Below are positions 25,677 through 34,988 of a DNA stretch of 64,000 bases, piece after piece. Made by a program: the position numbers and the translations under genes. The notes below the pieces were generated by a model. The model was not told the origin of the DNA and ran no database searches. It saw nothing but the letters and a program-made list of their open reading frames with translations. Numbering within the stretch: position 1 is the first letter of the stretch; every line of letters starts with the position of its first letter. The stretch spans positions 26,090 through 90,089 of the forward strand of contig SUXJ01000011.1 of assembly GCA_015061005.1 (NCBI GenBank). The letters run 5' to 3'. This stretch comes from Bacteroidales bacterium. Lineage in GTDB: Bacteria; Bacteroidota; Bacteroidia; Bacteroidales; Muribaculaceae.

Positions 25677-26947
25677 TAAATCAAATCCTTAGCAATATCG
25701 CGGCGGAAGTATTTCCCGTCAAAATTAAGGGATTCAATAGCTTTGAATGATTTCGTGGCAGCTTCGGTGATGTCTGAGCCGTAACTCGTTGCTGCAATAA
25801 CGCGACCGCCTGATGTGATTAAGTTCCCGTCGGAATCAATGGAGGTGCCGGCGTGAAAGAGCAGTGATTCACCGCATTTTTCCGTGCCGGTAATAACTTT
25901 GCCTTTCTGATAGCTGCCGGGATAACCTCCGCTCACTGCCATCACTGTAACAGCGGTGCGAGAATCTTCCTGTAGTTCCAAATTCCCGAGGTCGCCTTTG
26001 GCGGTTGCTATCAAGAGTGGAAGCAAGTCCGATGCAATGCGTGGCATAACGGCTTCCGTTTCCGGATCTCCCATGCGAACGTTGTACTCAATCACCATCG
26101 GTTCATTATCAACGTTGATAAGACCTAAGAATATAAAGCCGCGGTAATCAATGCCGTCTTGTTTCAACCCGTTAACGGTCGATTTTACTATCCGTTCTTC
26201 TACTTTATGCATAAATATTTCATCAGCAAATGGTACGGGGCTGACTGCGCCCATGCCGCCGGTGTTCAGACCGGTGTCGCCTTCGCCGATGCGTTTATAA
26301 TCCTTGGCTACGGGAAGAATACGATAATTCCCGGTTCCGTCTGTAAGTACAAACACAGAACACTCTATCCCTTTAAGGAATTCCTCTATTACTACTGTGG
26401 CACTGGCGTTGCCAAACATTCCGTCAAGCATCTCGCGCAGCGAATCTTGTGCCTCTTTTAAATCATTTATGATTAGCACGCCCTTTCCGGCTGCAAGGCC
26501 GTCGGCTTTCAGTACGTAGGGGGCTTTTAATGTTTCTAAAAACTTACACCCCTCATCTGCACTTTCTGCTGTAAATGAACGATATGCCGCCGTGGGTATG
26601 CCATGACGTTGCATGAATTGTTTGGCAAAGTCCTTGCTCCCTTCCAATGCTGCACCGTCTGCACCCGGACCTACTAAAAGCATTTCTGGCATCGCCTTTT
26701 CGAAATAGTCTCGTATTCCTGCCACTAAAGGGTCTTCATTGCCTACAATGATTAACTCTACGTTATTTGCCCTACAAAATGACTCAATTGCCGGGAAATC
26801 TGTTGGCTTAAGATCAATGTTTGTGCCGTATGCACCGGTGCCGCCGTTGCCGGGGGCAATAAACAGTTGACCACATGCTGCACTTTGACTGATTTTCCAT
26901 GCTAATGCACACTCGCGGCCGCCTGAGCCAAGTAATAATATTGTCAT
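25676..26947 (-). CDS. purD: Phosphoribosylamine-glycine ligase
   Basis: 423 aa, standard length. N-terminal GSGGRECALAWKI and FIAPGNGGTG, ATP-grasp domain with YVLKADGLAAGKGVLI and EEFLKGIECSVFVLTDG, then MGAVSPVPF and YNVRMGDPETEAVMPR. It makes GAR in purine synthesis. It leads the operon with a membrane protein and pdxB. Confidence 0.96.
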   Translation of the reverse strand: MTILLLGSGGRECALAWKISQSAACGQLFIAPGNGGTGAYGTNIDLKPTDFPAIESFCRANNVELIIVGNEDPLVAGIRDYFEKAMPEMLLVGPGADGAALEGSKDFAKQFMQRHGIPTAAYRSFTAESADEGCKFLETLKAPYVLKADGLAAGKGVLIINDLKEAQDSLREMLDGMFGNASATVVIEEFLKGIECSVFVLTDGTGNYRILPVAKDYKRIGEGDTGLNTGGMGAVSPVPFADEIFMHKVEERIVKSTVNGLKQDGIDYRGFIFLGLINVDNEPMVIEYNVRMGDPETEAVMPRIASDLLPLLIATAKGDLGNLELQEDSRTAVTVMAVSGGYPGSYQKGKVITGTEKCGESLLFHAGTSIDSDGNLITSGGRVIAATSYGSDITEAATKSFKAIESLNFDGKYFRRDIAKDLI

Positions 26948-26996
26948 AATTATCTAATATCTGTTTGGTTTACTGAAAAATTTTCTTTTGCACGTC

Positions 26997-28409
26997 TCAC
27001 TCATCGTTCTTTCTTCGCCAACTTTTACGCGCTGAGAGAGTTGGCTGTTTGCCTACAATCGCTTCTAAGGCTTTAACGTTTCTACGTTTTGCAAGTGGAT
27101 TGTCCGATTCCGGCTGTCTCTGCGATTGTTCTTCTGTTCGCTTAAAGTCATCTTTATTGGACCTGAAAGTTCTTTTCGCAGAGTCCTTTTTTAACCCGGA
27201 ATTCTTTCTGAAGGGCTTATCTGTCCGTGTTGATTCCAATTTGCCGCCCTTGGCTCGGAAACTGCGCTTGTCACCGCTGAAAATCACGTATTCGCGCAGT
27301 TCGCATTCCAATGAGCCGTTCATCAATTGATCGCGTGAGCTTGCAGCTAAGCCTATGTTCAACATGGTTTCGTCTTTGTAGCCGATAACCCATGCGTGAT
27401 AACCCGTGAAAACGTGTTTCAGTTTCGTCCCGAGTTCTTTGTATAATCCGTCAAGGTCTTCAGGTTTTAAGCGTTCTCCGTAGGGCGGATTGGTAATAAG
27501 TACCCCTTCTGCGGGGGCATCTTCCCAATCTTTAAGTGGTTTGAGTTGTAAATCAACATATTTTGCCACCCCTGCGCTTTTCAAGTTTTGGCGAGCTATG
27601 GCGATTGCTTTTGGTGATATATCCGCACCTATAATCGGGCACGTAACTTCGCGCTCATTGCTGTCATCATTATATAATCTGTCAAATAGCTCTTGATCAA
27701 AATCTGCCCAATTTTCAAAAGCAAAACCACGGCGGTATATACCCGGCGCAATATTTGCTGCTATCAACGCAGCTTCGACCAAGAAGGTCCCTGAACCGCA
27801 CATCGGATCAATAAAAGGTTTATCGCCTTTCCAACCGCTTTTTAATATGATACCGGCTGCCAACACTTCGTTGATAGGAGCCTCTGTCTGAGCTTCACGC
27901 CAGCCGCGACGATGCAAGCTGCTGCCCGATGAATCAAGACTCAATATTACCTCAGAACCCGATATGTGTACGTTGATGACGACGTCGGCATCTGTTAAAC
28001 GAACTCCCGGTCGGCGTCCTTCCGCATCACGATCCCTGAACCAATCGACTATTGCGTCTTTTACCTTGTACGTAACAAAGCGCGAATTGGTAAAGTTTTC
28101 ACTGTTAACGGTCACATCAATGGCAAAAGTCTTTTCCGGACTCAGCATTGTGCTCCAATCGAACTCTTTTACACGATCATATAATCTTTCCGGACTATGT
28201 GCTTTAAACGAGTAGAACGGCTTTAAAATGCGCAGTGCAGTGCGACATTGTAAATTAGCTCTGTAAAGCATCTCTTTATCGCCGTGGAACGATACCATAC
28301 GACGGCCCGCCTCTACATTTTGTGCACCCATGGTGCGCAATTCTTCTGCCAATACCTCTTCAAGACCTTGAAAAGTCTTGGCAACCATATCAAACGTGTC
28401 AGTGTTCAT
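26997..28409 (-). CDS. THUMP-domain 23S rRNA methyltransferase (RlmL N-terminal type)
   Basis: 470 aa. A ferredoxin-like/THUMP region (about 1-160) is followed by a Rossmann methyltransferase with FIDPMCGSGTFLVEAALIA and the NPPYGERL motif for N2-guanine methylation. The last 80 residues are Lys/Arg/Ser-rich and disordered, likely binding RNA. This corresponds to the N-terminal half of E. coli RlmKL (G2445 modification). Confidence 0.9.
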   Translation of the reverse strand: MNTDTFDMVAKTFQGLEEVLAEELRTMGAQNVEAGRRMVSFHGDKEMLYRANLQCRTALRILKPFYSFKAHSPERLYDRVKEFDWSTMLSPEKTFAIDVTVNSENFTNSRFVTYKVKDAIVDWFRDRDAEGRRPGVRLTDADVVINVHISGSEVILSLDSSGSSLHRRGWREAQTEAPINEVLAAGIILKSGWKGDKPFIDPMCGSGTFLVEAALIAANIAPGIYRRGFAFENWADFDQELFDRLYNDDSNEREVTCPIIGADISPKAIAIARQNLKSAGVAKYVDLQLKPLKDWEDAPAEGVLITNPPYGERLKPEDLDGLYKELGTKLKHVFTGYHAWVIGYKDETMLNIGLAASSRDQLMNGSLECELREYVIFSGDKRSFRAKGGKLESTRTDKPFRKNSGLKKDSAKRTFRSNKDDFKRTEEQSQRQPESDNPLAKRRNVKALEAIVGKQPTLSARKSWRRKNDE

Positions 28410-28437
28410 CTTTTTTCGTGATGTAGTTTTATTACTG

Positions 28438-28470
28438 CAAAGTTACTCAAAAATTCTCAAATTCGCCAAA
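28438..28470 (-). promoter_or_regulatory. Promoter of the THUMP methyltransferase gene
   Basis: TTTG (28467-28470), 21 bases, then TAACTTTG (28438-28445) on the minus strand, 28 bases before the start codon. Confidence 0.6.
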
Positions 28471-28503
28471 AATCTACGCTTTTCCCTCCACCTCGTCCCA
28501 AAC

Positions 28504-28654
28504 CTATAAGAAACATAAGTTACATAAGAAACATTAGACTCATAACCGTCACCGCGACCCCACAAAGACAAACCGCCAGGAACCGAGTCCACTCTTACCC
28601 TTATCAAATCCATAAGACTTATAAATTTCATAAATCTTATAAACCTTATTCCCG
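28504..28654 (+). repeat. Two short arrays with a 9-nt period
   Basis: 28504-28548 consists of five 9-mers related to ACATAAGAA, and 28610-28654 of five related to TTATAAATC. A GC-rich spacer separates them. Arrays of this type are scattered through Bacteroidales intergenic DNA; the role is unknown. A 98-codon minus-strand frame across them is rejected as a by-product of the period. Confidence 0.6.
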
Positions 28655-28738
28655 GCAAATCTGAACCCCGGAGCGTGAATGATCCGTCCCGGTCATTCCA
28701 AACACGCCGCCGGGTAGGCCGCGGTCGGCAAAAACTCA

Positions 28739-28800
28739 AGGGGGACTCAATCGCCGCAAGACGGGAACTCGCGCGCGTTTGAGCCCCCCTTTTGCTTTTT
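28739..28800 (+). terminator. Long-loop terminator-like hairpin
   Basis: The arms 28739-28750 and 28779-28790 (AGGGGGACTCAA with TTGAGCCCCCCT) pair over about 11 bp with one mismatch and a 28-nt loop, followed by TTTGCTTTTTT. Pointing right, it would end a transcript of the array region before bamD. No plus-strand promoter was found ahead of it. Confidence 0.5.
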
Positions 28801-28910
28801 TATATACGAAAAATCCTTAAAATTGTTTCAACATATATTTTTAGCACGAAAAAGTGAGGAAAATTTCGTATCTTTGCATCTTGAATTATAAACACGTCTA
28901 AGCTAATAGG

Positions 28911-29720
28911 ATGAGAAAATTCCTGATATTCAGCATAATATCGCTCGCTCTCTGCTTGTTTAACTCATGCGGAGAATATCAACGCGTACTCAAAAGTAAT
29001 GATGTTACTGTAAAATATGAGTATGCAAAAAAATGGTATGATGAAGGAAAATACACTCAGGCCGCAAGCGTATTGAGTGAAATGGTTAGCACTTTCAAGG
29101 GAACTGAACGTGCCGAAGAAGTGCTTTTTATGCTCGGTATGTGTAATTATAAAAACAAGGATTACCAAACCGCAGGCACATATCTCCACACGTATTACAC
29201 TCGCTTCCCAAAGGGAAAGTACACTGAAGATGCCCACTATTACACAGGTATGGGCTACTACCTTGATTCTCCCGATGTCCAGCTTGACCAATCCGGCACA
29301 ATGAAAGCCATTGAAGAATTATCTGCATTCCTTGAGTACTATCCCTCGAGTAGCCGTGTGGCTGAAGTGCGTAATGTGATTTTCGAATTGCAAGACAAAC
29401 TCGCTCTGAAAGAGTTGCAGAATGCACAACTATATTATAATCTTGGCACGTACGGAGGCAATAATTATCAAAGTGCGGTATTGGTTTGTCAAAATGCTCT
29501 GAAAAAGTTTCATTACACTATATATAAGGAGCAGTTTGAGATGCTGATTCTTAAAAGCCGATTTAAGGAAGCCGAGCTGTCTGTAGTTGAAAAACAAGCG
29601 GATCGCTATCGCGCCGTGGTTGATGAATATTATACTTTCATAAACGCATATCCTGAAAGCGACTTCCGCTCCGAAGCCGACAATATTTTCAAAATTGCAT
29701 CAAAACATATAAAAGAATAA
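28911..29720 (+). CDS. bamD: Outer membrane assembly lipoprotein BamD
   Basis: 269 aa. Lipoprotein signal ending LFNSC (Cys20), then TPR helices: YEYAKKWYDEGKYTQAASVLSEM, EVLFMLGMCNYKNKDYQTAGTYL, YYTGMGYYLDSP and AFLEYYPSS. It is part of the BAM complex that inserts beta-barrel proteins. It heads a run with rpoZ, aroE and yifB. Confidence 0.93.
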   Translation: MRKFLIFSIISLALCLFNSCGEYQRVLKSNDVTVKYEYAKKWYDEGKYTQAASVLSEMVSTFKGTERAEEVLFMLGMCNYKNKDYQTAGTYLHTYYTRFPKGKYTEDAHYYTGMGYYLDSPDVQLDQSGTMKAIEELSAFLEYYPSSSRVAEVRNVIFELQDKLALKELQNAQLYYNLGTYGGNNYQSAVLVCQNALKKFHYTIYKEQFEMLILKSRFKEAELSVVEKQADRYRAVVDEYYTFINAYPESDFRSEADNIFKIASKHIKE

Positions 29721-29729
29721 ATATATTTT

Positions 29730-30062
29730 ATGGACTACAAGAAGACCAATGCGCCGCTGAACACCGTGACTCGTGATATGGTGAAACTTTCTGCAGACAC
29801 CGGCAATGTGTACGAAACAGTGGCTATCATTGCAAAGCGTGCAAACCAAATTTCTGACCAAATGAAACATGACTTGGAAAAGAAATTGCAAGAATTTGCA
29901 TCGCTCAACGATAATCTTGAAGAAATAACAGAAAATCGCGAACAGATTGAAATTTCTCGCTATTATGAGAAACTGCCCAAGGCTTCGCTTATTGCCGCTC
30001 AAGAATATGAAGAGGGCAAGCTGCGCTATCGCAATCCGGCTCGCGATAAAAACATGGACTAA
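29730..30062 (+). CDS. rpoZ: RNA polymerase omega subunit (Bacteroidetes type)
   Basis: 110 aa. The NVYETVAIIAKRANQIS stretch is the conserved omega/Rpb6 core, and the C-terminus carries KLPKASLIAAQEYEEGKLRYR as in Bacteroidetes omega proteins. It stabilises beta-prime. It follows bamD by 9 bases, a pairing conserved in the phylum. Confidence 0.85.
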   Translation: MDYKKTNAPLNTVTRDMVKLSADTGNVYETVAIIAKRANQISDQMKHDLEKKLQEFASLNDNLEEITENREQIEISRYYEKLPKASLIAAQEYEEGKLRYRNPARDKNMD

Positions 30063-30083
30063 CCCGATGACTGCCTATAAGCC

Positions 30084-30836
30084 ATGAAGCTGTATGGACT
30101 CATAGGCTTTCCGCTCGGACATTCCTTCTCAGCCGCTTTTTTTGAACAAAAATTCGGCAGGGAAGGAATTGATGCACTCTATCGTAACTTTGAATTGTCC
30201 GACATTGGACAATTCACGGAGTTACTTGCTGAAATCCCGGATATTGAAGGTCTTAACGTCACAATACCCTATAAGCAGCAAATAATTCCCTATCTGACAA
30301 GTCTTTCGCCACAAGCCCGTGCTATCGGAGCTGTAAACGTGGTTAAGGTTCGTAAAGATGCGGATGGCAATGTCATCGGTCTGGAAGGACATAACACGGA
30401 TTGCCCCGCATTTGCACGTACTTTGGCATCATTATTGCCTATCGACTGTCCAACCGCTCTTGTCCTTGGTTCCGGTGGAGCATCGAAGGCAGTTTGTGTG
30501 GCGTTGGATTCGCTTGGTATAAAATATACTGTAGTGAGTCGTACTCCTCAGAGTGGACAAATTAGCTATAATGACATATCTCAAGATGTCATTATCAGAA
30601 ACAAAGTGATTATAAACACCACACCATTGGGAATGCACCCCAAAATTGACGAGTGCCCTGATATCCCCTATGATGCTATAACGGTAAACCATATCTGCTA
30701 TGATCTCGTTTATAATCCTGAAGAAACTCTTTTCTTGAAAAAAGCATCTGAGCGAGGTGCTCGAATTTGTAACGGACTCAATATGCTTCACCTCCAGGCT
30801 CTTCTTTCCTGGCAAATTTGGAACACTGAATGTTAG
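30084..30836 (+). CDS. aroE: Shikimate dehydrogenase
   Basis: 250 aa. PLGHSFSAAFF (shikimate binding), NVTIPYKQ (catalytic Lys), NTDCPAFARTL and the nucleotide loop LVLGSGGASKAVCVAL. It reduces 3-dehydroshikimate with NADPH, directly downstream of the AroQ reaction. It overlaps the next gene by 7 bases. Confidence 0.95.
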   Translation: MKLYGLIGFPLGHSFSAAFFEQKFGREGIDALYRNFELSDIGQFTELLAEIPDIEGLNVTIPYKQQIIPYLTSLSPQARAIGAVNVVKVRKDADGNVIGLEGHNTDCPAFARTLASLLPIDCPTALVLGSGGASKAVCVALDSLGIKYTVVSRTPQSGQISYNDISQDVIIRNKVIINTTPLGMHPKIDECPDIPYDAITVNHICYDLVYNPEETLFLKKASERGARICNGLNMLHLQALLSWQIWNTEC

Positions 30837-32389
30837 TTAAAACATACGGAGCTGCCGTGCATGGCATCGATGCGTTGATAATCACTATTGAAGTGGCTAT
30901 CTCAAAAGGCTTTGAGTTTTCAATGGTCGGACTCCCCGATGCTGCTGTAAAAGAAAGCTATGAGAGAGTGATGAGTGCCATCGGTCAAAGTGGCTTTAAT
31001 CCCCCCCACAAGCAAATCCTTGTGAATATGTCGCCGGCTGATGTCCGAAAGGAGGGTGCTGCATATGATTTGCCGATTGCTATTGGTATTCTCGCAGCAG
31101 ATGGTCAAATCCGATGTCCGGAACTCGGTCGCTATGTCATCATGGGAGAACTCGGTTTAGATGGAACTTTGCTCCCCATAAAGGGTGCTCTACCCATTGC
31201 TATCAAAGCTCGAGAAGCCGGATATGACGGATTAATAGTTCCTGTGGCGAATGTCAGTGAAGCGGCAGTAGTTAATAAGTTGAAGGTATATGGTGCCAAT
31301 AATCTAAGCGAGGTCTTTCACTTCCTTAATGGCACAGCAAAAATAGAGCCAACCATAGTCGATACTCGCGCAGAGTTTGCTAAGGGTGCCGATGTGTTCG
31401 ATGTTGACTTTGATGAAGTGAAAGGGCAAGACCTTGTTAAGCGTGCCTTTGAGGTCGCGTGTGCAGGTGGACATAATATCCTCTTGGTCGGTCCCCCGGG
31501 TTCGGGTAAATCTATGATGGCTAAGCGTCTGCCGTCTATCTTGCCGCCTTTGACTTTAAGTGAAGCACTTGAAACAACGAAAATTCACTCTGTTGCAGGA
31601 AAGTTGCCCCGAGGGTCGCATCTGATGACTGCGCGTCCGTTTCGCGCTCCTCACCACACAATTTCCTCTGTGGCGTTAGTCGGCGGAGGTAGCTCTCATC
31701 CAATGCCGGGCGAAATTTCTCTCGCTCATAATGGCGTGCTTTTTCTTGATGAACTCCCTGAATTTTCTCGCTCGGTGTTAGAAGTGATGCGGCAACCGTT
31801 GGAAGATAGAATCATTAACATATCTCGAGCTCGATATTCGGTGGATTATCCTGCCGGGTTTATGCTCGTCGCATCCATGAATCCTTGTCCGTGTGGTTAT
31901 TACAATCATCCGACTAAACCATGTCAATGTATGCCCGGCGCAGTTAGTCGTTATTTATCTCGCATATCCGGTCCGTTGATGGACCGAATAGATTTGCAGG
32001 TGGAGATTCTCCCGGTATCGTTCGAAGATATGACTCAAAGTGCTGCCGGTGAAAAAAGTGCTGATATTCGACAGCGTGTTATTGCTGCTCGTCAGCGTCA
32101 GACCGAGCGCTTTGCAAATGAACCGCATATCTATTGTAATGCTCAGATGGGCCCAAAGCAAATGGCATTATATGCTAAACTATCGCCTGATTGTGTGAAA
32201 ATTTTGGGCGATGCAATGACAAAATTAGATCTCAGTGCGAGAGCTTACGACAGAATTATAAGAGTGGCTCGTACCATCGCCGACCTTGACGGAAAAGTGG
32301 ATATCGCTCAAACTCATATTCTTGAAGCAATATCATATCGAAATCTTGATCGTTCCTCATGGGGCGTTACAGTGGATTCCAAACTTTAA
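30830..32389 (+). CDS. YifB/ComM-family Mg-chelatase-like AAA+ ATPase
   Basis: 519 aa. An N-terminal Lon-protease-like fold lacks the catalytic dyad (FSMVGLPDAAVKESYERV); the AAA+ core has Walker A LVGPPGSGKSMMAKRLPSILPPL and Walker B VLFLDELPEFSR; a C-terminal Mg-chelatase domain starts near RISGPLMDRIDLQVEI. ComM homologues promote branch migration during DNA uptake and recombination. The full-length frame looks intact. Confidence 0.92.
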   Translation: MLVKTYGAAVHGIDALIITIEVAISKGFEFSMVGLPDAAVKESYERVMSAIGQSGFNPPHKQILVNMSPADVRKEGAAYDLPIAIGILAADGQIRCPELGRYVIMGELGLDGTLLPIKGALPIAIKAREAGYDGLIVPVANVSEAAVVNKLKVYGANNLSEVFHFLNGTAKIEPTIVDTRAEFAKGADVFDVDFDEVKGQDLVKRAFEVACAGGHNILLVGPPGSGKSMMAKRLPSILPPLTLSEALETTKIHSVAGKLPRGSHLMTARPFRAPHHTISSVALVGGGSSHPMPGEISLAHNGVLFLDELPEFSRSVLEVMRQPLEDRIINISRARYSVDYPAGFMLVASMNPCPCGYYNHPTKPCQCMPGAVSRYLSRISGPLMDRIDLQVEILPVSFEDMTQSAAGEKSADIRQRVIAARQRQTERFANEPHIYCNAQMGPKQMALYAKLSPDCVKILGDAMTKLDLSARAYDRIIRVARTIADLDGKVDIAQTHILEAISYRNLDRSSWGVTVDSKL

Positions 32390-32411
32390 GTCTATTAATT
32401 GTTTATAAGTT

Positions 32412-33155
32412 ATGAACTCATTATTTAGAAATATACCTCCTGTAACCAAAAATTTATTGATAATCAATGTGCTGATATGGTTGGTATGCGCGTTGTTGCC
32501 GTCTTTCGGAGAATCAATGGATAGAAATTGTGGGTTACATTATTTTTTATCGCCTGATTTTAAAATATGGCAGCCGTTAACCTACATGTTCATGCATGCA
32601 AATTTCTCGCATGTGTTTTTTAATATGTTTGGTGTGCTCATGTTTGGTGCAATGGTTGAACGTGTATTTGGCTCTGCAAGGTACCTGACCTTCTATCTAT
32701 CGGCTGGCATTGGTGCCGCTTTGATTCAGTTGGTTGTATATTTCTTCATGATTAACCATTTGATTGCTCAATTACCCGGTGCAGATATTAATGCAATTGC
32801 GCAAGATGGTGCTAATCTTTTTGCGCAAGGGTTGAATTGGAGTGTAGAACCGTTGTCAACGCTAAATGCTCTCATAAACATACCGACTGTTGGGGCTTCG
32901 GGAGCTCTGTTTGGCGTGTTGCTCGCTTTTGCCATGTTGTTCCCGAATATGCCATTATACATCTTTTTCATCCCGGTTCCCGTAAAAGCAAAGTGGGTTG
33001 TTATTGGCTATGGTGTTATGGAACTCTTCCTCGGTGTTACAGGCTTACAGAGTGGGGTGGCACATTTCGCTCACTTGGGCGGTATGATAAATGCTTTTGC
33101 TTTGATTTTATATTGGCGACATAAAGGAAAGATAAGTCGTGGACCGCTTTATTAA
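32412..33155 (+). CDS. Rhomboid family intramembrane serine protease
   Basis: 247 aa, six spans. Catalytic Ser lies in GASGALFGVLLA and catalytic His in AHFAHLGGMINAF; MHANFSHVFFNMFGV carries the HxxxN oxyanion motif. It cleaves membrane proteins within the bilayer. It is the first of two adjacent rhomboid genes that overlap by 17 bases. Confidence 0.9.
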   Translation: MNSLFRNIPPVTKNLLIINVLIWLVCALLPSFGESMDRNCGLHYFLSPDFKIWQPLTYMFMHANFSHVFFNMFGVLMFGAMVERVFGSARYLTFYLSAGIGAALIQLVVYFFMINHLIAQLPGADINAIAQDGANLFAQGLNWSVEPLSTLNALINIPTVGASGALFGVLLAFAMLFPNMPLYIFFIPVPVKAKWVVIGYGVMELFLGVTGLQSGVAHFAHLGGMINAFALILYWRHKGKISRGPLY

Positions 33156-33864
33156 AACGTCGATTGGTGCCTTAATTATGGTCAACGTCGCAATGTTTGT
33201 GATGTTCCATTTATTAGTGGCTTTGTGTGGCGACAGTGCCGCATTATGGTTCGGAATCTCTGTGCCGAATATGTTCCCTTGGATTTGGACTCCGTTAACC
33301 TACATGTTTAGCCACGATTCCGCATGGGATTTAATTTTTGGAATGCTATGGCTCTATTTTTTTAGTAGAGTATTCATGGAAATTGGCACGGAGCGACAAT
33401 TATTATTCTCCTATCTTCTTGGAGGACTTGGTGGCGCAATGGCTTATATTATGGCCGGGTTGTGTGGTATCATGTCGGGCTCGCTGTTGCTTGGCTCAAG
33501 CGCTGCGGCACTTGGAATAATCACTTGCGCTGCATTTCGTGCACCCAGGATGCGTCTTGTTTTGCTGTTTTTCGGTGCGGTAGAATTTAGGTGGATAGCA
33601 TCTGTCGCTGTCGGCTTAAGCATGTTGTCATTTGCCTCAGGCAACATTGGTGGTGGAATTGCTCACGTTGGCGGTGTCATTGGTGGTGTGTTGTCGTGGA
33701 TAATTATTCGCCGACAATCTCGCTTCCGATTTGTTAAGCCTAAAACATTCAAGTCATCGGAAAAATCCTTAGATGAATTGCTTGATAAGGTGAAGCGTTC
33801 AGGTTATTCTTCGCTTTCGGCCGAGGAACGACGTAAACTTTTAGAATTTTCAAAAAAACTATGA
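33139..33864 (+). CDS. Second rhomboid family protease
   Basis: 241 aa from GTG 33139 (an ATG at 33178 is an alternative). Ser lies in LLGSSAAALGI and His in GGGIAHVGGVIGG; the motif HDSAWDLIFGMLWLYFFSR replaces the canonical HxxxN. A soluble C-terminal tail of about 50 residues ends in SLSAEERRKLLEFSKK. It may be active with altered specificity. It overlaps both neighbours. Confidence 0.85.
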   Translation: MDRFIKTSIGALIMVNVAMFVMFHLLVALCGDSAALWFGISVPNMFPWIWTPLTYMFSHDSAWDLIFGMLWLYFFSRVFMEIGTERQLLFSYLLGGLGGAMAYIMAGLCGIMSGSLLLGSSAAALGIITCAAFRAPRMRLVLLFFGAVEFRWIASVAVGLSMLSFASGNIGGGIAHVGGVIGGVLSWIIIRRQSRFRFVKPKTFKSSEKSLDELLDKVKRSGYSSLSAEERRKLLEFSKKL

Positions 33865-34988
33865 GCAAAAACGGATTATTTAAATCATTGTGGAATCATT
33901 TGCGTTCTGCCGCTCTTGCCATTTGGATAGGAATCAATACGTTTGTGGCATCTGTAACAGTGTTTAGTGCGTATGCCGGCCATATCGATCAAGAGTATGT
34001 GCCTTTGGCTGGAATCGTTGGAATGACTTTCCCCCTTTGGTATGTTCTGTGTGTCGTTTTGCTGATTGTTAATCTTATTAAATGGAATTGGAAGTGGGTG
34101 ACTATCGCTCCGGCAATGGCTTTGATTATTGCCTTTAAAGGATGGCTCACATTTTGGCCGATTAATTTCGGAAATAATGAAGTTTTACCCGATGAAGAAT
34201 CCCGTGCATTCAAGGTCCTTAGCTATAATATTGTTAGCTTTGTCGATGAGGAGAAAAAAAGTACCCGAACATTTAATCGCACAATGCATTATATCCTCCA
34301 TTCTGATGCCGATATTGTCGCTCTTTTTGAATATGAGAATCAAGGTAAATTATCAAAATTTGTACCGCAAACGCAAATAGATTCTTTAAATCGGCTATAT
34401 CCTTATTTTGCTAAAGGAGGACTGGGCACGGTAATGTATTCGAAACGACCGATTCTGCATATTATTCCGCCTAAAAATATTCATAGTCGCGGTTCTATGG
34501 AGGCCTTTAGAACGAATGTGTGCGACCGTCCTATTACGGTTTTTGCTGTTCATTTAGAGTCAATAGGACTTGATGATAAAGACAAGAAACTTTATAGAGA
34601 TTTGACTGATGATGACAAAGATATTTCCTATTCTCAAGTCCGTACTCAGCTTATTGATAAGTTGTATTATGCGTTTCGCAATCGCTCAAAGCAAGCCAAA
34701 ATGCTTCGCAGTTATGTTGAGCAATTAGGAGGCGATGCAGTCGTATGCGGTGACTTTAATGATGTACCGGGATGTCGCACCATTCGTATTCTGGAAGAAG
34801 CCGGTTTGCGCGATGCTTATTATGAGGTGGGTAATGGGGCTTGTCGCACATTTAATGCTCCTCGTTTCCCGTTCAGAATTGACCATGTTTTATGGCGTGG
34901 CGATTTTGAAGCGCGAAACATTGAACGTGGAGATGTTGCGTCCAGCGATCATTTCCCGATGTTGACCACGTTTGTTTGGAGTGATTAG
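33861..34988 (+). CDS. Endonuclease/exonuclease/phosphatase family protein with membrane anchor
   Basis: 375 aa. Two or three N-terminal spans (about 14-100) precede an EEP domain: KVLSYNIVSFVDE, FEYENQGK (metal Glu), VFAVHLESIGL, VVCGDFNDVPGCRT and SSDHFPML (catalytic His). It could be a phosphodiesterase or lipid phosphatase at the membrane. It follows the rhomboid pair with a 4-base overlap, forming one transcription unit. Confidence 0.88.
   Translation: MSKNGLFKSLWNHLRSAALAIWIGINTFVASVTVFSAYAGHIDQEYVPLAGIVGMTFPLWYVLCVVLLIVNLIKWNWKWVTIAPAMALIIAFKGWLTFWPINFGNNEVLPDEESRAFKVLSYNIVSFVDEEKKSTRTFNRTMHYILHSDADIVALFEYENQGKLSKFVPQTQIDSLNRLYPYFAKGGLGTVMYSKRPILHIIPPKNIHSRGSMEAFRTNVCDRPITVFAVHLESIGLDDKDKKLYRDLTDDDKDISYSQVRTQLIDKLYYAFRNRSKQAKMLRSYVEQLGGDAVVCGDFNDVPGCRTIRILEEAGLRDAYYEVGNGACRTFNAPRFPFRIDHVLWRGDFEARNIERGDVASSDHFPMLTTFVWSD

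Noticed and set aside
28504..28654. CRISPR array
   Set aside because: The units are 9 nt without unique spacers and there are no cas genes; no CRISPR was seen anywhere in the window.
28443..28739. 98-codon minus-strand frame across the 9-nt arrays
   Set aside because: The open frame follows from the period of nine bases; the peptide is a low-complexity by-product.
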